Assembly (NCBI RefSeq): GCF_003265705.1
Contig: NW_020312935.1
Coordinates: forward strand, 3,056,716 to 3,120,715
DNA from: Callorhinus ursinus
Lineage: Eukaryota; Chordata; Mammalia; Carnivora; Otariidae
Length of the DNA stretch: 64,000 nucleotides
Direction: 5' to 3'
Under the pieces are notes generated by a model that worked only from the letters and a program-made list of their open reading frames with translations, had not been told where the DNA came from and searched no databases. The translations under genes and the position numbers were made by a program. The stretch's first letter is position 1, and each line of letters starts with the position of its first letter. Positions 21,641-31,900 of the stretch are shown here, piece after piece.

Positions 21641-24080
21641 CTATTCGGAAGTCCCTGTCTGAAAGCCTTCCCGTCGAGTAAAAGACAGGGTCAAGATGAT
21701 CCACACTTATACTAACACACGTTCCTAATCACTGGGGAAACCCTCAGCCTTCAGAGCACACACGTCAGCTTCCAGCTTCCAGCGTCACATCCAGTCCCAT
21801 CGCCAAAAATGTAAGCAGGGTGCCTGGTCCTATGGCCGGAGGAGATGTGCCTGCCTCATCCCTGCGACATACTGGTGAAATTCACGAGTCCAGAAAATTG
21901 TCTCCAGGATCCAGAGCGCTGGGAAATTCTTTACCCTTGCAGAAGACCACCGATGTCCAGTCATAACTGGACATCTGTGAAAAGGGTCACCATAAACGAG
22001 CTTACCAAAATCTCCTCACTCAGCACAGACCGCTCCAACCTGGGTGTCCTAAAGGCTAAGATGGGAACTGCAGGCCTAGTGGCTCCATTATGGCAATGCG
22101 GCAGTGCAGCTTGGACTTAATGAGCTCTTGCAAGGAAACAGGAAGTCTATAAAGTAATTTAAATAACTTCCAGTCCTGAAATAAAGGAAATTAAGCCGCT
22201 GGCACGGACCTCTCTGACAGACACCTTTTTTGTCCCTCCAATCACATCCACGACTACAGCTGCCATATTCCTCTCCCCAAAGCCAGCCCCCAAATTCCCC
22301 AAATTCCCCAAAGACGAAACCTACAAAGGCTATCCGTCATTCTCGGAGCTCTCCAAGCTTCTGCAGAAACGGCAGGCGAGGGCTGTGGCACGGTGTGCAG
22401 CAAGATCACCAGAATCAGACTCCAAACCCCATACTGAGTCCTGCCCCTCCCTATCTACACGACCTTGGGTGAATCGCCTAAGTTCACAGGGCCTTGGCAA
22501 CTGACCATGAACCCAGGAAAGGTCCTGGGTCTGGACAAACGACCTCTGAGATCGTGAAGAGGGTCAAAGGAGCACATACGAGAACAGGGCAAACTGAAAA
22601 CGCAAATAAACGTTGGTATTATTCTGGCCACCAAAGCCCTTAAGCTCCAGAAATTTTCAATTTTCTGTTCAAGAGGCACTGTACTATCCTTGCCTTCCAC
22701 TTAACTGTGACTACTTATTCATAGGTTCTTCTACTTTTCCTAAGCCCCTAAACGTAGCTAATTATTTGTGTGGGTAATTACCAGTCCAACTAGACGTGGC
22801 TTCCGTACGGGCAGGGGCTGTGGCTTATCATCTTCGGTAACCCCGTGTGTGCAGGCCACTGACCGCCACCTAGCAGGTTCCCAACAAAGGGTGAGAATCT
22901 ACAATCCATGCAGTTACCCATTCATTCTCAAGTACCAATGTGCTAACAACGATCATCAACTCTCTGTGGAAAGAGACCAAGCTCATAACAACATTCATAA
23001 CCGGCTGTGAGTATGTATACAAGAGTGGTGGGGGCTCACATTGGCCCCCCCCCCTCACCCCCCCCCCCATGCAGAAACGGTCCCAGCTTCTCACATGAAG
23101 AGGCACGGCCCTCCGTGAAAAGCAAACCACAGTCACTGTGGCAGTTTCACCTGGTAAACCTAAGCTGCTAGCTGCTAGAGACAATTTCTGGCCACAGAGT
23201 TAAGTTTACTTTATTGATAATAATCAGCCAGATACAGACTGGTTTAACCAGTATTCTGGATGCCGGATCACAAGAAAGACACACTGAAAAGCAACTTAGA
23301 GTCAATCTCGTTTTGCTAGCCCTCTAGTTATTACTACTGACAAGTGGTACGGTGAACCCTTGACCCTCTGACTGGTAAAAACCATTCCTTGTTGCCAAGA
23401 AAGCCTCCCCACCTCTCTCTGTGCCTGAGCGCACGATCCGGTGCTCTTGAAAGAGAACAGTAGGGCCCTGCTCATAAAGGGATGCTCCCAAACCAACCTG
23501 GGAAAGAAAATCACCACCATAAACCTAACTTTGCTTTATATAAAGGCATACCTTCTTCACAAACGGGTTCCCTGTGAAACTGCTCTACAGCTCCCATCGA
23601 TGATGGTGGGATAAGGTCTTAACACCACTGAAGAATTAAAATTAAATGGGGCTGTCTTGCCCGTGGACTTGGAACGACTGGACTGAGAGGGTCCAGAGGT
23701 CCATTTGAGCAAGAGTAGTCTTCCCCTAAAGGTCCCTCCATTGGGTAAGAGTTCTTTACCCGGGAGGGCTATTCCAGCACTTGAGCAATAATGCACGTCC
23801 CCCCCGCCCCGGCCCGGGCTTGCCATGGAGAGGCCCCCCCAGCCCCTGCACATCTAATGGCACTTGTGCCTCCCCAAGAATGTGGGGCAACTCGTTTCTC
23901 CTGGCCGTGGCATCTGTCCCATCACTTTACAGTCACAACGTGGCCGGAGGGACACAGACTGACAAATTTCCGTCCAGGGTAGGTGAATGTGAAACGCAAA
24001 CACAGATGGTCTCCTGCAGCGTACATCACAGGAATCCCGACCAAGAACGACAATGAGCACATCTTGGGGTCTCCCTTGTG
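21641..24080. other. Noncoding sequence with a possible MIR remnant and C runs
   Basis: A diverged reverse-orientation MIR may lie at about 22400-22500 (CTACACGACCTTGGGTGAAT then CGCCTAAGTTCAC, resembling the MIR block GTGTGACCTTGGGCAAGTC). The unit AAATTCCCC is repeated in tandem at about 22291-22315. Two 10-C runs are at 23045-23054 and 23058-23067. No gene is recognised. Confidence 0.5.
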
Positions 24081-24098
24081 CAGGCCATCCTTCATCTA

Positions 24099-24214
24099 AA
24101 ATGGGAGCCACACAGTCGGTGGTGCGTGAGACTCTTCATTCTCAAGGTTGAGTTCGAGCCTCGCACTGGGTATAGAGATTACTTAAAAAATAAAATCTTT
24201 GAAATGGGAGTCAC
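24099..24214 (+). repeat. Short older-type CAN SINE with 13-bp duplication
   Basis: The insertion at 24112-24201 is a tRNA-like SINE body of the subfamily lacking the CT-rich middle. It has TTGAGTTCGAGCCTCGCACT as B-box region, then GGGTATAGAGATTACTT and an A-rich tail ending AAAATCTTTG. The duplicated target is AAATGGGAGCCAC at 24099-24111 and AAATGGGAGTCAC at 24202-24214, with one difference. The A-box region is decayed. It interrupts the old repeat cleanly between its AGCCACAT blocks. Confidence 0.88.
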
Positions 24215-24232
24215 ATTCATAATCTTAAAATT

Positions 24233-24319
24233 TCTTAGTAGCCTGTATGTTAACTAAGTTGAATTTAAATAAAACATTTTTTAAAAAACTTAAGCAAGGA
24301 AAAAAATGTCTTAGTAGCC
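24233..24319 (+). mobile_element. 65-bp LINE-1 3' terminus with 11-bp duplication
   Basis: TGTATGTTAACTAAGTTGAA at 24244-24263, followed by TTTAAATAAAACATTTTTTA, is the last stretch of a carnivore LINE-1 3' end of the GTATGTTAACTAACTGGAAT type. The 11-base repeat TCTTAGTAGCC at 24233-24243 and 24309-24319 is part of the older host repeat, duplicated at insertion. This is an extreme 5' truncation and would be missed by most masking tools. Confidence 0.85.
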
Positions 24320-24560
24320 ACATTAAAGTGGGGGGGAACAGGTGAAATTATAATTTTTTGAAATGTAATCCAATATGGCTAAAATCTTTCAAATGTGATC
24401 CATCTCAAATGCATTAGGATATTTCCCCCTTGTTTTCATACTAAGCCCTGGATACCTGGTGTGTGTTCCCCTTACAGCACAGCTCAATGTGGACCAGCCA
24501 CATTTTAGGTGCCTGGCGGCCACACGTGGCTGGTGGCTACCAAATGACAGCGACCTAAGG

Positions 24561-25739
24561 CCCTAGCCTCCTCTGCTGATGAGAACCTAAAACAGAACTG
24601 TACTCTGGGCTCGCTGTAATAATTCATGCTTGTTTTTCCCCACTCACAGACTTCACAGAACCCACCCCTACTTCAAGATTCTTTCCCACGGCATTTACAA
24701 TTATATTTGGGTGACATGTCAAGAAGTTAAGCTGGCTGGGCCTGGAACGAACAGATTTTCAAGGAATCCTGTGCAACTTATCTGGTCAATCAGATCTTCT
24801 CCCCAGGGCTTGTCCACCACTCAATTAGACCCCTGGGGTTTCTTAATTTAAAATCCTCACAACCCTCTAACTTGAACATTCACAATGGTATGTAGTTAAC
24901 TCTGTGGCGGCCACATCAGGTCTCTGTGTTGGTGTGTTCTCAACTGTAACAGACTCCATTCTGAACTCAAGATCACACTGAGAATGATTTCTGCCCTGGT
25001 CCCACAAGATGCCCATATCCTACAGACACAAAGTTACAGAGAATCATCCACCAAGACTGCGCCTGTGGGATCCTAAGACACAGAAGGACTCGGGATGAAC
25101 CCACCACTTTGGGAGTTGCTATAAACAGAAGAAAAAATGTTTCCATGGAAGATAAAATGTTGGGGCAAGGTTCTCAGCTGAGCCCACCAGACACATCATC
25201 CCAGCAGCTACACCCACGTCAGCCCCTTTCCATGCATGGACATCGGCCCTCTCCAGAGGAGTACAGGATTTGCTCTAGAAAGTGACACTCAAATACCAGA
25301 TAATGCTGCAGGCTCATCCATCCAGATCAGCTCAAAGAGCAGTACAGCCAAGGGGAAACTAAAACTAAAATGAATAAAAGCAGTCCCGAGTCCTGCCTTA
25401 GGCAAGAGAAAGGGCGTGCATGGCCTGCAAGAGAGAACTGAACCGGCTAAGGCCACGATTTTTGCTCCTGGAGCCCCCAGGGCCCAGGCCTGGCTCCTGA
25501 GCCTGGAAATGCAGAGGGCCACATTCCAACAGGTGGACAGCTGCCCGCCTGAAGTATCCTGGGCAGGGAGAAAAAGGGAAACCACCCTCTGTTGATGCTG
25601 TTTGCTGGCATCCTCCCATCCCTGAGGGTCCCTCGACCTGTCCCCAAGGCAACAGGGAGATGAGCAGGAGCAAAGAGCACGTGGAGAGAGGAAGGAAGGA
25701 GGCGGCTCTTCTTGGCAAGCCGATGGGTGTGAGCGGTGA
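24561..25739. other. Single-copy noncoding sequence
   Basis: I recognise no exon or repeat. The minus-strand 197-codon frame (25289-25882) and two overlapping minus-strand frames of about 100 codons occupy the same bases in different frames. They have no recognisable domain, so I treat them as chance openings in pyrimidine-rich sequence. Confidence 0.5.
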
Positions 25740-25860
25740 GCATTAATTAAAAAGCCATCCGGGAACAATGGTCTTTTCATATTTGGAGCCTGTTCTGCAC
25801 AAAGCTCGGCTTGTTCTAGGGGGAGGTCGCTGCTTTTAATTTTTTTCTTACTCATTTCCG
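25740..25860. promoter_or_regulatory. Candidate regulatory block with SOX and homeodomain motifs
   Basis: GCATTAATTAAAAAGCC at about 25740 contains TAATTAA. GAACAATGG at 25763-25771 is an exact match to the usual SOX-group site, followed by TTTTCATATTTGGAGCC. The block is bounded by ordinary sequence, and nothing in it matches a repeat. Function is inferred only from motifs. Confidence 0.4.
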
Positions 25861-26394
25861 AGGGTTGTGGCAATGTCTGCACCCGGCTCTCTCCAGTGGA
25901 GTGTCCCCAACCAGAGGCTGTACCGGGCAGACCTCCTCGACTTCACAGGTGGTGGCACTCAGAGACCGAAAGGGGAGCAACTTCGGGAGGCTGTGCCGTT
26001 TCAACCCGCAGGCTCCCAAAGAGCTCCCGGGCGTTTCCCTAAATAGCTGCCCAACCCACGGAAACACACACTGGACGTTTTCATCGGCCAAACGCCCATT
26101 TCCCTCTCAAATTATGCTAGACAAGCCACACCCAGGAGACACAGGCCGAGGAGCTGGGCGTCTAAGAGGCCGGCCAACACACCCCCCAAGGCTTCACCAG
26201 AGACGCTGCGGGGGCACGAGACGGTGGGATGAGACCCTCCCCAGCCTCCAGCCTGCTCCTGCAGGCTTCGCTCAACCCCGCAGACTGTCCTTAAACCAGG
26301 GGCACGGACGGGGGCAGGAGCTAACACTGAGCTTCTAAGAGGTTCCCGACCCGTCAACAAACCACAGCCTCTCCCAGTCCTTTCAAACCCTGGT
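25861..26394. other. GC-rich single-copy sequence
   Basis: CpG sites are more frequent than in the surroundings (for example about 25965-26040 and 26200-26320), but I see no TATA box, exon or splice signal pattern that supports a promoter. The 157-codon plus frame here has no recognisable domain. Confidence 0.45.
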
Positions 26395-26955
26395 GGGCAG
26401 GTCCCTCGGATACCACCTCCTAATATTCACATAGTGGTGTAATTCCCTCCCCGTCAGTGTGGGCTGTGCAGTGACTCACTTCTAACTGAGAGTCTACGAA
26501 GAGAACAAGTCACTTCCAAGATGAGGTTACAAACAGACTGTAAGTTTTGGTTTTCTGCACCCCCTTCCCGTCTGCCTGACGGAGCCTACGTGCCGTGTGG
26601 TGTGCCGCTCTAAGGAGAGGCCCACGTGGCAAGGAACTGGGGTCAGCCTCCTGCCAACGAGGAGCACAGGCCCTCCATCCGACAGCTCCAGGAGGAGCTG
26701 CATCCTGCCAACGACCATGTGAATGAGCTCAGATGAGGTCCTTCCCCAGCCGAGACCTCAGGTCAGAGTGCAGCCCCGGCCGGTGCCGTCACTGTGCCCT
26801 CACTGCGCCCTCATGACAGAGCCTGAGGCAGAGGGCCCGGCTCAGTCCCATCCAGAGTCCTGACCCACAGGAAGTGCGGGATAATAAAGGTCTGTTGTAT
26901 GAAGCCACTCCGTTTAGGGGTAACTTGTTATGCAGCAAGAGAAAGCTAACACTTG
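26395..26955 (+). repeat. MLT1 LTR (ERVL-MaLR)
   Basis: This is a long terminal repeat of the mammalian apparent LTR retrotransposon group. GTCAGTGTGGGCTGTGCAGT and CAAGTCACTTCCAAGATGAG are in the 5' half, and GAGAGGCCCACGTGGCAAGG at 26616-26635 leads to AACTGGGGTCAGCCTCCTGC. The 3' end reads GATAATAAAGGTCTGTTGTA, then GCCACTCCGTTTAGGGGTAA and CTTGTTATGCAGCAAGAG near 26923-26941. The AATAAA lies in its usual place. It is a solitary LTR; I see no internal region. Bases 26465-26616 have a near-identical copy 1.8 kb downstream. Confidence 0.9.
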
Positions 26956-27186
26956 CCCCCCCCCTGTTTCACAAATGAAAAAAAGGAGAAGGTCTGGGCA
27001 AGGATGCGGCAGGGCTGGGATTCTCACTGAGGCCAGACACGCCGGTCACAGCCGCTTTTCCCTTCACCATGCGACCTTAGCCAGCCAGCTTACATTGTGG
27101 TCCCCAGAGCTATGAAGTTGACGGCACTTGCTGGGCCTCCACGTCACCACGGATAACACACAGATACCTAAAATGCGTGCCTCAAT

Positions 27187-27310
27187 GGAGTGCCTGGCTG
27201 GCTCAGCTGGAAGAGCATGCAACTCTAGATCCTGGGGTCATGAGTTCGAGCCCCACACTGGGTGTAAAGATTATCTAAAAATAAATAAGTAAACTTTTAA
27301 AATAAAAAAA
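27187..27310 (+). repeat. Older-type CAN SINE
   Basis: The body reads GGAGTGCCTGGCTGGCTCAG, then GAGCATGCAACTCTAGATCC, GTCATGAGTTCGAGCCCCAC (B-box region) and TGGGTGTAAAGATTATCT, with an A-rich tail. This is the short subfamily without the CT-rich middle. A possible but degenerate target duplication involves GCGTGCCT before and ACATGCCT after, so the edges are less certain than for other copies. Confidence 0.9.
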
Positions 27311-27359
27311 GAGAAACACATGCCTTAAAATAAAAAGACATCAGATTCCTTTAGAAGGT

Positions 27360-27490
27360 CAGATCTCAAAGGAGAGCTGGGAGACAATCTAGTCTAACCT
27401 CCTCCTCCTACGGAAAAAGAAACTGAGACCCACAGTCATAAAGTAGCACAGACAGAATTCAAATGCTGGCCCAGATGCCACATGACTCTA
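27360..27490 (+). repeat. MIR-like fragment
   Basis: ATCTAGTCTAACCTCCTCCT then ACGGAAAAAGAAACTGAGAC, CACAGTCATAAAGTAGCACA and CAGAATTCAAATGCTGGC match the distal half of a MIR-family element (gaaactgaggcccaga, then the acacagctagtaagtggcag region). It may belong to the MIRb or MIR3 branch. Confidence 0.6.
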
Positions 27491-28109
27491 GGAATCTGGG
27501 AAATTTCAGCTCAAACATGCTGAACATACTTCTGATTTGCTGGCCAAGAAAATCCTCTCGGGAATAACTCTGACCTTTTTTGGCACACCACTGCTCATTA
27601 ACGTCCTGTGGCGGCCCGTGATCCCCTTGACATTTCACCCTCTAACTTGGCAGTTTCCCCTACACCTGTCCCCCTAAGTCCTTCCGCACAGCGATGGGTC
27701 ACAATAGTAGACAGTGGGCCTCCTGGTTAACGTGAGAATGGAAAATCCTCATTCCCAGCTTATGCTGAGGCACAACCTAAGTTTACTTTGAAATTCTAGG
27801 ACACACCACGATGAGGACGGAGCATTTCCATCAGGAAACCTAAACTGGGCAGAGGTGTTCCTGAATCTCCAGGATTCCACAAGCTTGCCCATCACGGACT
27901 AAGACTTCCATTATTTTTATAAACACACACTCCAGACACTTACAGTATAGATCATAAATATTTAAGACTAACTAGCCTAAGGGCATTTTGTCAAGCATCC
28001 TTGCTAATTCTTTTTTTTAATTAGGCTCTTGCTAATTCTTGAGATTGAATAATCTCCAAAAGCCTTGTAGAAGTGGCTAGAGACCAATGCTATTCAAGGA
28101 ATTCTATGC
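27491..28109. other. Single-copy noncoding sequence
   Basis: Nothing is recognised. There is a short duplicated phrase, CTTGCTAATTCTT, at about 27999 and again at about 28027, separated by a T run, which is a small local duplication. Confidence 0.5.
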
Positions 28110-28258
28110 TCTCATCAACTTTTATACATATGTATATTTTATTATGAAAGTAACAGATGTTCACCATTCAGAGTTCAGAAAACAAAATATTAAGAAGTAA
28201 CCTGCACTTCTATCACCTGGAAATAACCACTCTGTTAATATTCTGTTCTATGTATTCT

Positions 28259-28410
28259 TGTGCAGTGACTCACTTCTAACTGAGAGTCTACGAAGAGAAC
28301 AAGTCACTTCCGAGATGAGGTTACAAACAGACTGTAAGTTTTGGTTTTCTGCACCCCCTTCCCGTCTCCCTGATGGAGCCTACGTGCCGTGTGGTGTGCC
28401 GCTCTAAGGA
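28259..28410 (+). repeat. Transposed 152-bp copy of the MLT1 segment 26465-26616
   Basis: The 152 bases here align without gaps to 26465-26616, with three substitutions that I counted by eye (one in the CACTTCC/GAGATG region, two in the GTCTCCCTGATGG region). The copy starts and stops abruptly inside the minus-strand LINE-1 and has none of the rest of the LTR. Just after it, CTCTCCATAT occurs twice in tandem (about 28418-28438). Two independent MLT1 insertions would be far more diverged, so this is a recent local duplication or an assembly artefact. Confidence 0.9.
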
Positions 28411-28831
28411 TATGGCCCTCTCCATATCCTCTCCATATTTTAAAAGTTAAATCGAAGTTCTAGGGTACACACAGCCTCCTTTAATTTAACATCACTGTTT
28501 TCCCACATCCATAAACAGGAGACAGGAGTTTTAAACAGCCACGTAAGAATCTGCCATACGGATGCACCAAAGTTTAAATCAATCCCCTGTGAGAGATTTA
28601 GATTTTTTCCATTTTTCACTCTTATAAATGTCGAAAATAAAGTCTTCATTTATAAATTTCTTTTGAACAATTGATGATTTATTATTATTATTATTAATAA
28701 TGAAGGGGCTAGGTTACCCATCCTATTCTAGAAATTAAGGAACAATTAGCAAAAAGAACACACAAAGATCCCTGCCCTTGTGAGGCTAATATTCTAGCAG
28801 GGGAGGCAACTGAAGTTACTAAAGGTAAAAG

Positions 28832-29037
28832 TAGTATTTTAGGGGCGCCTGGGTGGCTCAGTTAAGCATCTGACTCTTGATTTCACCTCAGGTCATGATC
28901 TCGGGGGTCGTGAGATTGAGTCCCTCATGGGGCTCCCTGCTCAGCGCAGTCTGCTTGTCCCTCCCCCACGGGTGCATCTCCCTCTCTCTAATACTATTAA
29001 TAATAAAATCTTTTAAAAAACACTATATAGTATTTTA
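28832..29037 (+). repeat. CAN SINE with 10-bp duplication
   Basis: The body at 28842-29027 starts GGGGCGCCTGGGTGGCTCAG. It continues with TTAAGCATCTGACTCTTGAT, TCAGGTCATGATCTCGGGGG and a shortened CT-rich middle, and ends in AATAAAATCTTTTAAAAAAC. TAGTATTTTA flanks it at 28832-28841 and 29028-29037. The form with GACTCTTGATTTC is an intermediate-age subfamily. Confidence 0.92.
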
Positions 29038-29448
29038 TTAGGTAATACAGGCTATGGTAAAAAAAAAAAAAGGAAAGGAAAGGCAGGACAGAGTAAGGAG
29101 AATCAGAAATTTATAGTGAGAACCTACAAATATAAATACACCTCATTTTAAAGCTTCTGAACACATACTACCAAACTACTCTTCAGGAATGGAACACCAA
29201 CTTTTCTACCCCTTTACCATAGCAGGGTGTTTGCTTTCTAATAAATTCTTTGTTGGAAAATAAAATACATTCTTGGCAGAAAAAAAACACAAAAATGCTC
29301 AACCTCATTGGTAATCAAGTAAGTTAAAACAAGGAGTTACTTATTTGACTCTTCAAATGGAATGGGCAACCTGAATTTGTCCTTCATATGAGTTATTTAT
29401 TCATTCATATTTTTCTTACCCATTCATATTCTTTGCTCAATTTTTTTG

Positions 29449-29645
29449 TTTTTTTTTTTTAAAGATTTTATTTATTTAACAGAGAGAAGTGCACAAGCAG
29501 GGGGAGCAGCAGACAGAGAGAGAGGGAGAAGCAGGCTCTCTGCTGAGCAGGGAGCCCGATGTGGGTGGGGCTCGATCCCAGGACCCTGGGGATCATAATC
29601 TGAGCCGAAGGCAGACGCTTAACCGACTGAGCCACCCAGGTGCCC
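29449..29645 (-). repeat. CAN SINE, reverse orientation
   Basis: Reverse complement of the CAN SINE: a T-rich tail, AAAGATTTTATTTATTTAAC, an AG-rich middle, GAAGCAGGCTCTCTGCTGAG, GGGGCTCGATCCCAGGACCC (B box, reversed), CGACTGAGCCACCCAGG and TGCCC. It is immediately followed by an older SINE in the same orientation. The newer element probably landed in the A-rich tail of the older one. Confidence 0.92.
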
Positions 29646-29749
29646 TAAGATTTTTATTTTTAAGTAATCTCTATCCCCAACATGGGGCTTGAACTCCCGA
29701 CCCTGAGGTGGAGTCACGTGCTGCACTGAATAAGCGAGCCAGGTGCCCC
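29646..29749 (-). repeat. Older-type CAN SINE, reverse orientation, tandem with previous
   Basis: AGATTTTTATTTTTAAGTAA and TCTCTATCCCCAACATGGGG, then CTTGAACTCCCGACCCTGAG (B-box region reversed) and GCGAGCCAGGTGCCCC, form the reversed short CAN SINE subfamily. The A-box region is diverged (CTGCACTGAATAAGCGAGCC). It sits in the decayed LINE-1. Confidence 0.88.
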
Positions 29750-30184
29750 ACTTCGTTTATTTTTCTACTTTGTGTTATCATTGATTTTAAGAGCTTTTTA
29801 TATGTTAAGGATATTCAGGACAAACTGTCAATTATATGTGCTTTCAACATTTTTTCCTGGTTTGTTCCTATGCCTTTAAATTTTGCTGTGAGTGCCCAGC
29901 ATACAGAATTTTTTTTTTTTAACGCAGTAAATTGGGTCTTTTCTGTTATGATCTCTTCACTAGAAGAATTAAGTCGAATATCTCTCCCTGCCTCACATTA
30001 AGATTAACTTACACTTTCTTGTAGCTTTCATGATTTCAGTTTTCCCTTTACCTCTCTAATTTATCTGGAATTTATGGTAATAGATGCTGTGTGGAATGGC
30101 TCTATCTTAATTTTTTCCCTATTTGGTTATCTAAGTATGCTACAACAATTTATTGCATAATAAACAAGATTGTGTAATACTACA

Positions 30185-30420
30185 GGCCGTAAAGCGCGGT
30201 GTCAGAGAACCAATGGTTTTGATGTCAATCAGATCAGTGTTCAAGTCTGAGTGACTCTGGGCAAGTTACTTAAACTCTCTGAACACAAGTGAATGGAACT
30301 ATTCATAGTGTCTACCTCATACAGTTCTTGCATAGATCAAATGACCTAAGTTCCTGTGAGAGTGTTTAGCATAATACCTGGCACTTAGAAGTACTGAAAA
30401 AAAAATGTGAGCTTTTATTA
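30185..30420 (-). repeat. MIR SINE, reverse orientation
   Basis: GAGTGACTCTGGGCAAGTTA and CTTAAACTCTCTGAACAC are the reversed distal MIR half. GTGTCTACCTCATACAGTTC, GAGTGTTTAGCATAATACCT and GGCACTTAGAAGTACTG form the reversed proximal half. It is nearly full length and lies inside the minus-strand LINE-1. Confidence 0.88.
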
Positions 30421-31900
30421 TTTTAATTCCTCTCACTTATCTGAAATGCTACCTTTACCAAACACATTTCTCTTTGATTCCACTGCATTGAGCGGGCTCT
30501 ATAATATTTTGTAACTGAGTTTTCCTGGTATATGAGAAAGCTAATGATTTTTGAAATTTTGCTTTGTAACTTAGAACTCTATGCTTAATTCAATTTAACT
30601 GTGTACTGGGTATTCTAGGAAGACAACATGTGCAAATGATTTTTGTTTCTTTTTAACCATTATTTGACTTTGCTTTGTACATTCTGGCCAATTCAATAAG
30701 GCAGGAAAAAAGAAATGAGTACCCTGGGCAATCTATTCACCGTTCATCAGTGAGCTCCCAGCTGGTAGTGTTGGGGCTGCCGGTTTCTTCAAATTAATGC
30801 AATCTCTTCATAGGTTGGTTTGGCTTTTTTTAATCTAAGCAAACCAGGAATAAGAGTAGAAAATTACCAAATGTCTTTTTTTGATATATATTATGTTTTT
30901 CTTTGTTCTACTTAGGTGATGCACTGAAGAATAGACATTCTAATGTTAAGCCCTTCTTACAACTCTGGGATAAACCCTATGTGGTCATGATTCTTTCAAA
31001 ATGCTACTGAATTCTACCTGCAACTGTTTTATATGGTGTTTTTGCATCTATACTCATGCCTGAGCTCAGTCCTCAGCCTTTTTGTATCATCTTTATAATG
31101 CCATTGGGTTCCCAGAGTTATGCTAGCTTTGTTAAAAAAAAAAAAAATCAACTGAAATGCTTTATCTCTTTTTCTATGCTCTCAAACAGTTTATTTAGCA
31201 GGTAATTATTCTGCCCCCCAAAGTTTAGAAGAACTCACCCATTAAACGGCTTGCATCCAGAGTCCTTTTTGAAAGTACTTTTTTTTTTTTTATAAACGTT
31301 CAGTTTCTTCTCTAGTTCCTTGTTTCAAGTTTCAGACTTCTGAGTCATTTCCCTAGAATAGCCATGTCAACTGAGATTTTCAAAATTGTTGTATTTTAAG
31401 TTACTTTATTTTTGCTATAAAATAATTCCTTCAAATATAACATAATTTGCTACTCTTTTTATACATCCCATAAACTCATTTTTAGTTTTGTGTATTTGGG
31501 TTTTCTCTTTTTTTAATGAGGCATGATAGTGATTTGCTCTATTTCCTTGAGTTTTTCCCCCCCCCAAATACATAGCTCTCAGATCTACAACTTCAATATT
31601 TTTGCCTGTTTTCTAATTCATTAATATTACTTGCATCTCATTAGGCTTGTTTTATTCTTTCCGACTTTGACTTGAATACTTAATTCACTTCATTTTCTCT
31701 TATGTAATAACGAAGGGATTTAAAGCTATGAATGTGCCCCTGAGTATAATTTTGGCAATAACCCAGACATCCAGGTATCCAGAGTTCTCAATGTTTCCCA
31801 ATGATTCTGTGGCAGGAATTTCATCTCCTCTTTGACCCGAGTGATTTGGGAGCATATTTTTAAATTTTCAAGTAACTGGATTTCCTTCATGGTTTTAATA

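Larger units (their letters stand above)
24081..24560 (+). repeat. Old interspersed repeat with two nested retroposons
   Basis: This is one of three copies in the window of an AT-rich mammalian repeat. Its recognisable blocks are an AGCCACAT block with AATCTTAAAATTT, a TTAGTAGCCACATTAAAG block, AACAGGTGAAATTATAATTT, CTTACAGCACAGCTCAATGT and the end CCACACGTGGCTGGTGGCTACC. Other copies are at 55532-55838 and 58588-58770. I do not recall its catalogue name with certainty; the inverted-repeat-like ends (GTCCAATAG and its complement in other copies) suggest a DNA transposon derivative. It is split by a SINE and then by a very short LINE-1 tail. Confidence 0.75.
28110..31900 (-). mobile_element. 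Decayed minus-strand LINE-1 (L1M-type) carrying nested insertions
   Basis: Going along the plus strand, the order is that of an antisense LINE-1 from its 3' end into ORF2. ATCACCTGGAAATAACCACT lies at 28213-28232, then TAACATCACTGTTTTCCCAC, and at 29757-29830 the GAGCTTTTTATATGTTAAGG block. ATCTGGAATTTATGGTAATA near 30063 follows, and then at 30970-31130 the CTGGGATAAACCCTATGTGG, TTTTTGCATCTATACTCATG and AGTTATGCTAGCTTTG blocks from the reverse-transcriptase region. No open frame survives. It is interrupted by the 152-bp MLT1 copy, SINEs at 28842, 29449 and 29646, and a MIR at about 30185. It may be more than one fragment of the same element. Confidence 0.75.

Noticed and set aside
25289..25882. 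197-codon minus-strand open frame as a gene
   Set aside because: Two further minus-strand frames overlap the same bases in other phases. The product is low-complexity (rich in L, S, P), with no domain or conserved start context.
26395..26955. Complete endogenous retrovirus
   Set aside because: Only solitary MLT1-type LTRs are visible here and at 35.4 and 42.0 kb. No internal gag, pol or env sequence lies between or beside them.
30970..31130. Active reverse transcriptase
   Set aside because: Reverse-transcriptase-region DNA of the old LINE-1 is recognisable only at nucleotide level, and all frames are broken.
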